Source: Francisella salimarina (GTDB lineage Bacteria > Pseudomonadota > Gammaproteobacteria > Francisellales > Francisellaceae). From it: DNA of 64,000 nt. Made by a program: the position numbers and the translations under genes. Under the pieces are notes generated by a model, which saw nothing but the letters and a program-made list of their open reading frames with translations, had not been told where the DNA came from and made no database searches. Positions 9,099-17,233 of the stretch are shown one piece after another (the stretch's first letter is position 1; every line of letters begins with the position of its first letter). The stretch covers positions 496,001 through 560,000 of the forward strand of contig NZ_VOJA01000003.1 in the NCBI RefSeq assembly GCF_007923265.1. The letters are read 5' to 3'.

Positions 9099-9647
9099 TT
9101 ATATTAACGATGAACTTCCTATAGCAATAACATTCTCTTGATCTAAGTATTCTTGTTGGTTTTGAGTATTAATTCCTCCTGTTGCACAAAATTTGACCTC
9201 AGGGAAAACTGCTCTATAATTTTTTAAGAGTTTAACTCCTCCAAATGCTTCTGCTGGAAAAAACTTAATAGTTCTAAAACCATAGCTCATAACAGTCATG
9301 ATTTCAAAAGGTGTTACAGCGCCTGGTAGATATTTGAGATTATGTTCTTGAGCGAACTTTAGTAATTCATGATTAGCTCCTGGAGAGACATAAAAATCAG
9401 CTTCAAGAAAACGAGCTTTTCTAAAAAGTTCTATATTAGTTATCGTTCCTATACCAATAATTAAATCTCTATTTGACTCTATTACTTTTTTTACAACTTC
9501 TAGAGAGTTGGGTGTTCTAAGAGTGAATTCAACTATATTAAGCTTTTTTTCCCTTACCTTTTCTAAAATAGCATTTGCCTCTTGAATAGTGTCTGCAGAA
9601 ACTACTGGAATAATAGGATTATTTTTAAGAATCTCACCTGTAGGCAT
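9099..9647 (-). CDS. kdgA: KDPG/KHG aldolase (short C-terminus)
   Basis: A class I aldolase of the Eda/KdgA family that splits 2-keto-3-deoxy-6-phosphogluconate into pyruvate and glyceraldehyde-3-phosphate. The Schiff-base lysine is Lys128 (TIKFFPAEAFGG) and the catalytic glutamate is Glu40 (VEFTLRT). At 182 residues it stops about 25-30 residues earlier than E. coli Eda, right after IGSSSLI. The next codons form the uxaC ribosome site, so the short end looks natural, though it lacks the final helices of the barrel. The start overlaps kdgK by 14 bases and has AAGGAG in front. It also goes by the name eda. Confidence 0.9.
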   Translation of the reverse strand: MPTGEILKNNPIIPVVSADTIQEANAILEKVREKKLNIVEFTLRTPNSLEVVKKVIESNRDLIIGIGTITNIELFRKARFLEADFYVSPGANHELLKFAQEHNLKYLPGAVTPFEIMTVMSYGFRTIKFFPAEAFGGVKLLKNYRAVFPEVKFCATGGINTQNQQEYLDQENVIAIGSSSLI

Positions 9648-10599
9648 TTGTTAACTCCTTTAATTTATTTAAGTACTTATCCGTATATTTTTTATCAATT
9701 ATGGCTCCATTATGTTGTATTATTTCTGCAGCAAAATCTTGTGCGAATTCAATACTTGCTTGTAAGCCCAAATTATTAATAAAAGCAGCTAAGAAAGCAG
9801 CATTAAAACTATCTCCTGCTGCAGTCGTATCAACTGGGGTAACTACCTTGTTAGCTTTTACTAAATTAATTTTGTTTTGATATTGTAATAGAGTTGGATT
9901 TTTACCGTGTTTTATAATGACTATTGGAATATTGAATCTATTATATCTGTCTAAGGTTTTTTGGTAATTAACATCGTCAAAAAGTAACTCTTCGTCATCA
10001 AAAGTTGTTAAAACTATCGTTACATACTTTAGTACTTTTTCTAAAAGCTCTTTAGTCTGTTGTTTGGATTTCCAGCATTTAGGGCGATAATTTAAATCAA
10101 AAATTATCTCCTTATCATCACCTGAGCTTCTAAAATCTTTTAACCAGTTTGCAAATATTTCTAACTGCCTATTGTCCCATCTTGAGAGGGAGATACCTGA
10201 AAAATATAAATAATCATACTCTTTACAATACTTATCCAACTCTTCTTTGGATAAATGATAAAAAATATCTTTAATAGGAGCTTGCTCACGCCAATAATAA
10301 AAACTTCTTTCTCCGAGATTATCTGTTTGTATAGCATACAAGCCTGGGACTTTATCTTTTATTTTTAAAACTTTTAATGTATCAATATTTTCATCATTCC
10401 ATTTATTTATCATTTGGTTTGATAAGTTATCATCGCCTAGGGCTGTTAAAAAAGAGACATCACCGTTTAATCTAGCATAATATAGAGCAGTATTTAGAAC
10501 ATCGCCTCCAAAATTTAATTTTACTTGTGAGTCTAGCTGAGCTTGACCGCTTAACTCAAGCATACATTCGCCAATAGCTAAAAGCTTACTTTGATTCAT
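9634..10599 (-). CDS. kdgK: 2-keto-3-deoxygluconate kinase
   Basis: A 321-residue PfkB-family sugar kinase that phosphorylates KDG to KDPG with ATP. The N-terminal GGDVLNTALYYARLN is the PfkB first signature, and DTTAAGDSFNAAF (Asp257 to Asp263) is the second, with Asp263 as catalytic base. Family members in hexuronate operons are KdgK; the gene lies between uxuA (14-base overlap) and kdgA (14-base overlap), which fits translational coupling and this step. PfkB specificity cannot be proven from motifs alone, but context is strong. Confidence 0.92.
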   Translation of the reverse strand: MNQSKLLAIGECMLELSGQAQLDSQVKLNFGGDVLNTALYYARLNGDVSFLTALGDDNLSNQMINKWNDENIDTLKVLKIKDKVPGLYAIQTDNLGERSFYYWREQAPIKDIFYHLSKEELDKYCKEYDYLYFSGISLSRWDNRQLEIFANWLKDFRSSGDDKEIIFDLNYRPKCWKSKQQTKELLEKVLKYVTIVLTTFDDEELLFDDVNYQKTLDRYNRFNIPIVIIKHGKNPTLLQYQNKINLVKANKVVTPVDTTAAGDSFNAAFLAAFINNLGLQASIEFAQDFAAEIIQHNGAIIDKKYTDKYLNKLKELTNAYR

Positions 10600-11776
10600 T
10601 TTCTAGCTCTCTTTTTACAGCATATGCAACACCGCGAACTTCAGCAAGACCTTTCATACGGCCAATACATGAGTATCCAGGATTAGTTTTCTTATCTAAA
10701 TCTGATAGCATTTGTTGGCCATGATCTGGTCGCATATAGATTGGCTGAGAATCTTTTTCTATTTTTAAAATCTCTTTCACAAGGGCATACATATCAGTAT
10801 TGCCACATAAGTGCTCAGCCTCATAGAAACTGCGATTATTAGGATTAAGAGCAACATTTCTTAGATGTGTGAAATAAATTCTTCTACCAATTTTTTTTGC
10901 CATAAGAGGAAGATTATTATCCCATCTAGAACCTAGTGACCCAGCACAGAATGTTATACCATTCGCCATAGATGGTATATTCTCAAATAACCAATCATAA
11001 TCTTCTATAGTGCTAATTATTCTTGGTAAGCCGAATAATTCAAACGGAGGATCATCAGGATGTATAGCTAACTTCGCACCGACTTCTTCAGCTACAGGAA
11101 TTACTTTCTGCAAGAAATATATTAAATTCTCGCGTAATTTTTCTTTATTAATGTCTTTATATTCATCAAGAGCTGCTTGAAATTGTTCTAATGAGAAACT
11201 TTCTTCAGCTCCAGGTAAGCCAGCAATTATATTACAAGTAAGTTTATCAATCTCATCTTGAGTCATATTTTCAAAATATTCTTTTGCTTGAGATATTATT
11301 TCAGCCTTATATGCTTTTTCTGAACCCTTACGTTTAAGTATATGAATATCAAAAGCCGCAAATGCTATCTCATCAAAAGATAATGTCTTTGCACCCGTAG
11401 AAGTTTGTTTACCTAAGTCTGTACGCGTCCAATCTAATACTGGCATAAAATTATAAATAATTAATTTAATACCACATTTGGCTAAATTACGGATACTTTG
11501 ACAGTAATTATATATATATTGATCACGTGAAGATTTACCTTTTTTGATATCTTCATGAACTGGTATACTCTCAACAACAGACCATGTTAAATTTGTTTTA
11601 CCCAGTCTAGTAGAGTTTTCAACTTTAAATTGTCTTTTTTGAATTTCTTCTACAGACCAAACCTTACCATTTGGTATATGGTGTAGGGCAGTTACAATAT
11701 CAGTAACTCCAGTTTGCATAATATCTTCAATACACACAGGATCATTTGGACCAAACCAACGCCATGACTCTATCAT
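10586..11776 (-). CDS. uxuA: mannonate dehydratase
   Basis: A 396-residue UxuA-family enzyme (TIM barrel, Fe2+/Mn2+) dehydrating D-mannonate to 2-keto-3-deoxygluconate. Characteristic segments include the N-terminal WRWFGPNDPV, KLAIHPDDPPFELFGLPRI (metal-site histidine), ITFCAGSLGSR, and YMRPDHGQQMLSD near the C-terminus. Length matches E. coli UxuA (394). It starts one base after the uxuB stop, with GGAG just upstream, so it is tightly coupled. Confidence 0.95.
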   Translation of the reverse strand: MIESWRWFGPNDPVCIEDIMQTGVTDIVTALHHIPNGKVWSVEEIQKRQFKVENSTRLGKTNLTWSVVESIPVHEDIKKGKSSRDQYIYNYCQSIRNLAKCGIKLIIYNFMPVLDWTRTDLGKQTSTGAKTLSFDEIAFAAFDIHILKRKGSEKAYKAEIISQAKEYFENMTQDEIDKLTCNIIAGLPGAEESFSLEQFQAALDEYKDINKEKLRENLIYFLQKVIPVAEEVGAKLAIHPDDPPFELFGLPRIISTIEDYDWLFENIPSMANGITFCAGSLGSRWDNNLPLMAKKIGRRIYFTHLRNVALNPNNRSFYEAEHLCGNTDMYALVKEILKIEKDSQPIYMRPDHGQQMLSDLDKKTNPGYSCIGRMKGLAEVRGVAYAVKRELENESK

Positions 11777-11777
11777 T

Positions 11778-13250
11778 TTATTCTCCTAATTTAGTAAGAG
11801 TTTTAATAACACCATTTTTATTAATTTCTTCAATAAAAAATACTATTTTTTCTTTTAAATCTTTATTTATTGCTATTGTTTCCGGGAATATGCTTTTTAA
11901 TGATAAAAAGTTATTAACTATATCAATAATTTGAGTATTCTCTTGATATATCAATTTATAGTCATTTTGTAGAGGATCACTAATTTCTAATATTTTTCCA
12001 TGTTGATCTTTACCACTACAAAATAATATCCAACCAGCCAATCCCAAAGCTAAAATATCATAATTTTGCTTGCTTTCTAAAAGATATACTAAAGATCCTA
12101 ACCATCTTTGAGGAATTTTTTTAGAGCCATCCATAGCTATCTGTTCAGTTCTATGTTTTAAATGAGGGTTAGCAAATCTATGTAAAAGTTTATCAGCATA
12201 TTCACTAGTTGAGATCTCTTGTGATAAACCATCTACTAAAGGAGCTGCAATTTCTAACATATATTTTCTAATGAATGTATAAAATTCATATTGAGATATA
12301 ACTTCATCAACTGTCTTTAAGCCAGCGTAAGCACCAAGATATGCAATTAAACTATGACTACCATTTAACATAGTTAGCTTTAATTTTTCGAAAGGTTCTA
12401 TATCTTTAACAAACTCAACCCCAACTTTTTCTAGAGCAGGGCGACCATTAACAAAATCATCTTCGATAACCCACTGAGAGAATTCTTCAGTTGCCACTGC
12501 TGAGATATCTTTTTGACCAATCATATTTTCAATGTTATCTAGAGCCTGTTGAGTAACAGCAGGAACAATTCTATCTACCATAGAGCTAGGGAAGCTAACA
12601 TTCTCTGCTACCCAAGTACTAAACTGCATATCTACTTTACTTGAGAAGTCTAGAATAGCTTTTTTTAATATTTTGCCATTATTTGGCATATTGTCACAAC
12701 TTAGTAGAGTAATAGCACCAGCATTTTCCTGCCAACGTTTATATAGCCCAGCTATAGTAATTCCTATAGCAGTTTTAGGTGAGTTAATATTAGCTAAATC
12801 ATAAGCTATATCAGGGTTTTCAAAATTTAATTCTTGAGTTGATAAATCAACATAATAACCTTTTTCAGTAACTGTATATGTGATTATTTTTATATTAGGA
12901 TCTGAAATTTGGGTTATTAGATTTTGAGATTGACCATTACCTGCAAAGTAAACATCTTTTAATGCACTTATTATAGTGTTTTTAGTGCCAGATTCATTAT
13001 TGGTTGATAAAGTATATAAGCAGTCATTTGCTTTTAAATCATCAATTAATTTTTGGTTAGTTCTAATAGTACCACTTATATAGCCCCAGTTTAGGGCATT
13101 TTGATTACCAGTATTAAGTAACTTATCAATATAGAATACTTGATGAGCTCGATGAAAAGCTCCTATACCTATATGCAATATTCCTGGCTTTAAATTAGTA
13201 CGTTGATAGTTTGGTAAACTACAATTATGTAATTTTTGAAGATTAAGCAT
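11778..13250 (-). CDS. uxuB: fructuronate reductase (mannonate oxidoreductase)
   Basis: A 490-residue member of the long-chain mannitol dehydrogenase family. The N-terminal Rossmann segment is HIGIGAFHRAHQVFYID, and the C-terminal domain has KLKLTMLNGSHSLIAYLG, which carries the catalytic-site Lys/Asn/His cluster of the family. UxuB reduces D-fructuronate to D-mannonate with NADH. Mannitol dehydrogenase or tagaturonate reductase (UxaB) are the alternatives, but the flanking uxuA and uxaC and the absence of altronate dehydratase favour UxuB. It overlaps the upstream GH31 gene by 8 bases. Confidence 0.92.
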   Translation of the reverse strand: MLNLQKLHNCSLPNYQRTNLKPGILHIGIGAFHRAHQVFYIDKLLNTGNQNALNWGYISGTIRTNQKLIDDLKANDCLYTLSTNNESGTKNTIISALKDVYFAGNGQSQNLITQISDPNIKIITYTVTEKGYYVDLSTQELNFENPDIAYDLANINSPKTAIGITIAGLYKRWQENAGAITLLSCDNMPNNGKILKKAILDFSSKVDMQFSTWVAENVSFPSSMVDRIVPAVTQQALDNIENMIGQKDISAVATEEFSQWVIEDDFVNGRPALEKVGVEFVKDIEPFEKLKLTMLNGSHSLIAYLGAYAGLKTVDEVISQYEFYTFIRKYMLEIAAPLVDGLSQEISTSEYADKLLHRFANPHLKHRTEQIAMDGSKKIPQRWLGSLVYLLESKQNYDILALGLAGWILFCSGKDQHGKILEISDPLQNDYKLIYQENTQIIDIVNNFLSLKSIFPETIAINKDLKEKIVFFIEEINKNGVIKTLTKLGE

Positions 13251-15573
13251 TATATTCTAAATCCTTATTCATATTGATTATCTGAGGGTGAGTCACTTTG
13301 AAATTATCATGGCCCTCATATTGCCAATTAATATCTAGTTTATCATTTCTATTAGTGATTTGAATATTTAAGAAACCACATTCATCGTCTAAGTACTTAG
13401 TACTTTCACCATCATCTAAATATATTTGATGTTGAGTAGCTTCTTCACTTAAAGAAGGATAAATTTTATAAACAATATCTTGTCCGAAATTATTAAATTT
13501 AGCCTTATATTTATTTATAGCAATTACGCTTCCTTCTTTAACAAATATAGGAATACTTTCGATATCAATATTCAGACTTATAGTTTTACCACCTTCATAT
13601 ACTTCACCAGTATAGTAGTCATACCAGCTTGAACCTTTAGGTAGGTAGATTTCTCTGACTCTTTGATTTTTATCAAGAATATTTGCAACAAGCAGGTTTC
13701 CAATCATAAAATCCTTACTTTCTTGAAATGTTTTCTCATCAGATTCAAAATCATAAAAAGTTGGCTTTAAAATTGGTTTAGCATTAGCATGAGCTTGATA
13801 ACATAACTGATAAATATATGGACTTATCTCATTACGCAAATCAAAAGCTTTTTGAATAGTCTCTAAAGCTTCTGGATACATCCAAGGAGTATTCACTGAT
13901 TTATCATCGTTCCATGAGTGAATTGTAAATCTAGGATAAAATATACCATGCTGAATCCAGCGAATTAATAATTCTGAATCTGGAGCAGGACCACTAAAAC
14001 CACCAATATCATGACCAAAATTATAAATTCCTGATAGAGATAGGCCTTTCGCCATTTCTAGATTATATTTCAAAGTTTTCCACTCTGTATAGTTATCACC
14101 AGTCCAAGTTTGAGCATATCTTTGCAGCCCAGCACATCCTGATCTTGTAATTAGGTAAGGACGTTTATTAGGAGCGAAAGCTTTTTGAGCTTCAAAGCTC
14201 GCTTTAGTCATTAGCAATGATTGAACTGGCTTTATATGTTTGATTTTTATTTCTTTGTCAAAACCATAACAAACAGCCTCGCCATTATAGACTTCATATT
14301 CATTATTATCATTCCAAGTTGATTCAATGCCTTTTTCTAATAATTGTTTTGTAATATTATCTTGCCACCATGAGATAGTTTTTGGATTCGTAAAATCAAG
14401 GTAATATCCTAATTCATCCCAAAACTGTGCTAATTCAGGTCTTTGATATTGTTTGTTATATATGAAGCCACCAAAACTGGCAACTTCATCTAATTTAGGA
14501 TGGTCTTGAAGTAGACAAGGTTTGATATTTGCACATAGTCTAATACCATTATCTAAATATTTCTTAGTGAATCCTTCAATATCTGGAAATTTTGTATGAT
14601 TCCAATTAAATACATATCTCTTATCACCAATAGAGGTATACCCTGAACTTAGCTGAAATGATCCACATTGGATATTATATTTCTGGCAATCATCGATAAA
14701 ATTATCCATTTGGCTCTGGGCATCTGGAAGGTCTGTATAAGTCATTGTAGAACCAGAATAATACAAACTCCAATAGGGTGGTAATATAGTTTTACCTGTT
14801 ATTGTGCTAAAAGTTTCAGTAACTTCAGCGATATTATTACCTATTATAAAATAGTAATCTAAGTTACCAGCTTTTGCCTCATAGCTAATGTATGGACCAT
14901 GATAATTATCAATTTCTTTACCAAAGTTAAAAACACTATCACTTAAATTATCATAGAAAATTCCAAAAGAACTTTTATTTGTAGGATTATGAGATATAAA
15001 AAAAGGAATGTGTTTATATAAAGGGTCAGAGCTTTCTGCATCATAGCCCATGGGATCTATTGATTTCATCTCATAACGTTTTTTATTACGGTTGAGAGAA
15101 CCAGATTTTTCACCAAGACCAAAAAACATAGCTTCAGGTTCTTTCTTAATAGCGTGGTATACACCTCGATCTGACCAAAAGTCTAAATTATATGCTTGAG
15201 TTTGTAAATCTTGAGATACTTTTATCCAGCTATCAACACTTTTTTTATACCAACTAATTCTAAAGCCATTAAGCTCAATTTTACATTTTAGCTTTGATGT
15301 TTCTATAAAAGCAAAATCATCATTACCATAAGCTTCAAACTTAGGACAACCAAAACTAGATGTGTCTAATCTATCAGTCCCTTCAAATGGAATGTCATCT
15401 TTTGTTATTGACCAAGTTTTATCTAAAGATGGTTTTAGGGATTTAGTGAAGAGTACTCTGAAAATATTTTCTTCAAGAACAAAAACTCTAGCAAATATTT
15501 GTTTTTCTTCTAACTCAAATAAAATGTGATCTACCCTAGTATCTTTAAGTTTAAATTTACAAATGTCTAACAT
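13243..15573 (-). CDS. GH31 family alpha-glycosidase
   Basis: A 776-residue protein with no signal peptide, so probably cytoplasmic. An N-terminal beta-sandwich (about 1-260) precedes a TIM barrel and a C-terminal beta domain. The GH31 nucleophile is Asp422 in STWNDNNE and the acid/base is Asp493 in TWTGDN, with SGCAGLQRYAQTW between them as usual. GH31 enzymes cleave alpha-glucosides, alpha-xylosides, alpha-galactosides or sulfoquinovosides; motif reading does not settle the substrate. The WNDNNE form differs from the common W-x-DMNE. Located directly behind a GPH symporter (11 bases) and before uxuB (overlap), it probably hydrolyses an imported glycoside whose product enters this pathway. 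Confidence 0.88.
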   Translation of the reverse strand: MLDICKFKLKDTRVDHILFELEEKQIFARVFVLEENIFRVLFTKSLKPSLDKTWSITKDDIPFEGTDRLDTSSFGCPKFEAYGNDDFAFIETSKLKCKIELNGFRISWYKKSVDSWIKVSQDLQTQAYNLDFWSDRGVYHAIKKEPEAMFFGLGEKSGSLNRNKKRYEMKSIDPMGYDAESSDPLYKHIPFFISHNPTNKSSFGIFYDNLSDSVFNFGKEIDNYHGPYISYEAKAGNLDYYFIIGNNIAEVTETFSTITGKTILPPYWSLYYSGSTMTYTDLPDAQSQMDNFIDDCQKYNIQCGSFQLSSGYTSIGDKRYVFNWNHTKFPDIEGFTKKYLDNGIRLCANIKPCLLQDHPKLDEVASFGGFIYNKQYQRPELAQFWDELGYYLDFTNPKTISWWQDNITKQLLEKGIESTWNDNNEYEVYNGEAVCYGFDKEIKIKHIKPVQSLLMTKASFEAQKAFAPNKRPYLITRSGCAGLQRYAQTWTGDNYTEWKTLKYNLEMAKGLSLSGIYNFGHDIGGFSGPAPDSELLIRWIQHGIFYPRFTIHSWNDDKSVNTPWMYPEALETIQKAFDLRNEISPYIYQLCYQAHANAKPILKPTFYDFESDEKTFQESKDFMIGNLLVANILDKNQRVREIYLPKGSSWYDYYTGEVYEGGKTISLNIDIESIPIFVKEGSVIAINKYKAKFNNFGQDIVYKIYPSLSEEATQHQIYLDDGESTKYLDDECGFLNIQITNRNDKLDINWQYEGHDNFKVTHPQIINMNKDLEYNA

Positions 15574-15584
15574 AATTCAAAATC

Positions 15585-17048
15585 CTAAAATGTATTATTA
15601 TGGCCCCAAGTTTTTTGATGAGGCCAGCCTGTAAGTTCTTCAACAACATTGATTGCTTCTTTGGGAGCTTTTTTGAGTTCTCCTCCAGCTCTTAGTCTTT
15701 CTAGTTCAGTTACTAATATAGAGTGTTTCGCTTGAGTTAATCTGAATCTTGAGCTTGCAATAGCTCCAATAATACAAAACAGTATAGTGCCACCAATAAA
15801 ACAGATATTTATTCCCAATAAAGCAGATTCTGATTGAGTTATGACTCCTGCTTTAAAATTAAAAATTGATAAGGTAAAACCAACAATTGCAAACGCTAAT
15901 GCCTGAACAAGTTTACGTGAAACGGTCATTGTACTAGCAAAAGTTCCTTCTCTTCTTTTAGTGGTTAATGCTTCATCTATATCTGCAATAAAATTATAGA
16001 TATTCCATGGTGTAAAGTAGCATCCTGCTCTAGCAAAACCTAAAACAAATATAATTGCAACAAATGAGGTTAAAGCAAGAATCGGAGTAAACATAGGAAT
16101 GATAAGGAAACTAAGCATGCTTACAAGTAGGCAGCTAATAGCAATTCTATAACTCATCACACTACCAACTTTTATACATAAATATGCAAATATAGGTACT
16201 GAAATAACCTGAATTATTGAAAAACATGTATATACAATTGATGCAGAACTAATATTGTAATCTAATATAAAAGTAAAATAGTAAGCAAAACTAGCTCCAA
16301 ATACATCTAATGCGACAAAAGCACCAATATACATCAGGAGATTAAGTCTAAATGCTCGAACTCGTAGTGTCGAAAATATATTAATAAATATGAATTTTAT
16401 TTCTTTAAATAAAGAAGAATGTTCTTTTTTTGAAACTTCAACTTTTCTTTCCCAAGTGAACTTATAGACAAAGAACCATGGTAGCATGAATAGTATTGAA
16501 CAAATAACTCCCATAATTATAAAAGAGGTTTTTTCATCAGCAAAAAAATACATAATAGCTGCAGGTAAAAATCCTGCAACAATATTAGAGCTTTGTGAAA
16601 AGACCATTCTAATTCCAGTCATCTTAGATCTGATATGATAACTATCTGTCATTTCCGCAGCTAATGTTTCATAAGGAACTTGAATCATTGTGAAAATGAA
16701 ATTAAAAGCAATATAGCCGAATAAATAGTACCAAAAGCCAAATCCAGGAATCCAAAGTAGAGCAAATACTGAAACTAAAGGAGCGCCTATTACAAAGAAA
16801 AACCTTCTTCTGCCTAATGGACCTCGCCAATTATCTGAAATATATCCCATAATTGGATCTGCAAACACATCGAGACCTCTACCAATTGCTACTATTAATC
16901 CTGCTTCTGCTGCAGATAATCCAGCAATGTTTGTATAAAAATACATCAGCCATAATCCAAGAATAGTAAAGGCACCACCGCCAAAAAAATCTCCTGACCC
17001 GTAGGCAACCATGTTCTTAAATTTAACTTCTTTAGTATTTGACATCAT
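15585..17048 (-). CDS. GPH-family (MFS_2) glycoside/hexuronide:cation symporter
   Basis: About 487 residues from one of two adjacent ATGs (17048 or 17045). A longer frame reaches 17150, but its extra 34 residues form a spurious hydrophobic stretch and the GPH alignment begins at KFKNMVAYGSGDFFGGGAF. The signature GLDVFADPIMGYISDNWRGPLGRRR is the GPH/MelB motif, and about 12 membrane segments follow. It is the first gene of the hexuronate operon, 11 bases before the GH31 glycosidase, so a glycoside or glucuronide is the likely cargo. The ribosome site is weak. Confidence 0.85.
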   Translation of the reverse strand: MMSNTKEVKFKNMVAYGSGDFFGGGAFTILGLWLMYFYTNIAGLSAAEAGLIVAIGRGLDVFADPIMGYISDNWRGPLGRRRFFFVIGAPLVSVFALLWIPGFGFWYYLFGYIAFNFIFTMIQVPYETLAAEMTDSYHIRSKMTGIRMVFSQSSNIVAGFLPAAIMYFFADEKTSFIIMGVICSILFMLPWFFVYKFTWERKVEVSKKEHSSLFKEIKFIFINIFSTLRVRAFRLNLLMYIGAFVALDVFGASFAYYFTFILDYNISSASIVYTCFSIIQVISVPIFAYLCIKVGSVMSYRIAISCLLVSMLSFLIIPMFTPILALTSFVAIIFVLGFARAGCYFTPWNIYNFIADIDEALTTKRREGTFASTMTVSRKLVQALAFAIVGFTLSIFNFKAGVITQSESALLGINICFIGGTILFCIIGAIASSRFRLTQAKHSILVTELERLRAGGELKKAPKEAINVVEELTGWPHQKTWGHNNTF

Positions 17049-17167
17049 TCTTGTATCTAAGATAGTTATAACTTCAAATATAAGTAATTTAGAGCTGATT
17101 TGAAATATAAATTTAATATTTGGTATGATTTTTTGATTAACTATCATCATACAAACAAATATTTTTT

Positions 17168-17180
17168 CTTATAATATAAG
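17168..17180. promoter_or_regulatory. 13-base palindrome in the divergent hexuronate-operon/POT promoter region
   Basis: CTTATAATATAAG is a perfect 6+1+6 inverted repeat in the gap between the minus-strand hexuronate operon and the plus-strand POT gene. It overlaps the -35 hexamer of the plus-strand promoter and lies 120 bases upstream of the first operon gene. It could be an operator, but its AT content means chance is possible. Confidence 0.3.
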
Positions 17181-17197
17181 TTAATAGTAGCTATAAT
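17169..17197 (+). promoter_or_regulatory. probable sigma-70 promoter for the POT transporter
   Basis: TTATAA (17169-17174), a 17-base spacer and TATAAT (17192-17197) lie about 37 bases before the ATG at 17234. The -10 is perfect; the -35 matches four of six. Confidence 0.45.
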
Positions 17198-17233
17198 CGA
17201 ATTCTAAATAAAATTATCTTGGATATAAAGTTG

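Noticed and set aside
9099-9647. Frameshift or pseudogene explanation for the short KdgA
   Set aside because: The stop is followed at once by the uxaC Shine-Dalgarno, with no displaced coding sequence in other frames.
10586-13250. Altronate/tagaturonate branch (uxaA, uxaB) as an alternative reading of uxuA/uxuB
   Set aside because: UxuA motifs specify mannonate dehydratase and no altronate dehydratase is present; uxuB is favoured by that neighbour.
15585-17150. Longer start for the first GPH symporter, adding 34 residues
   Set aside because: The extra part is a short hydrophobic stretch without ribosome site; the family alignment begins near 17048.
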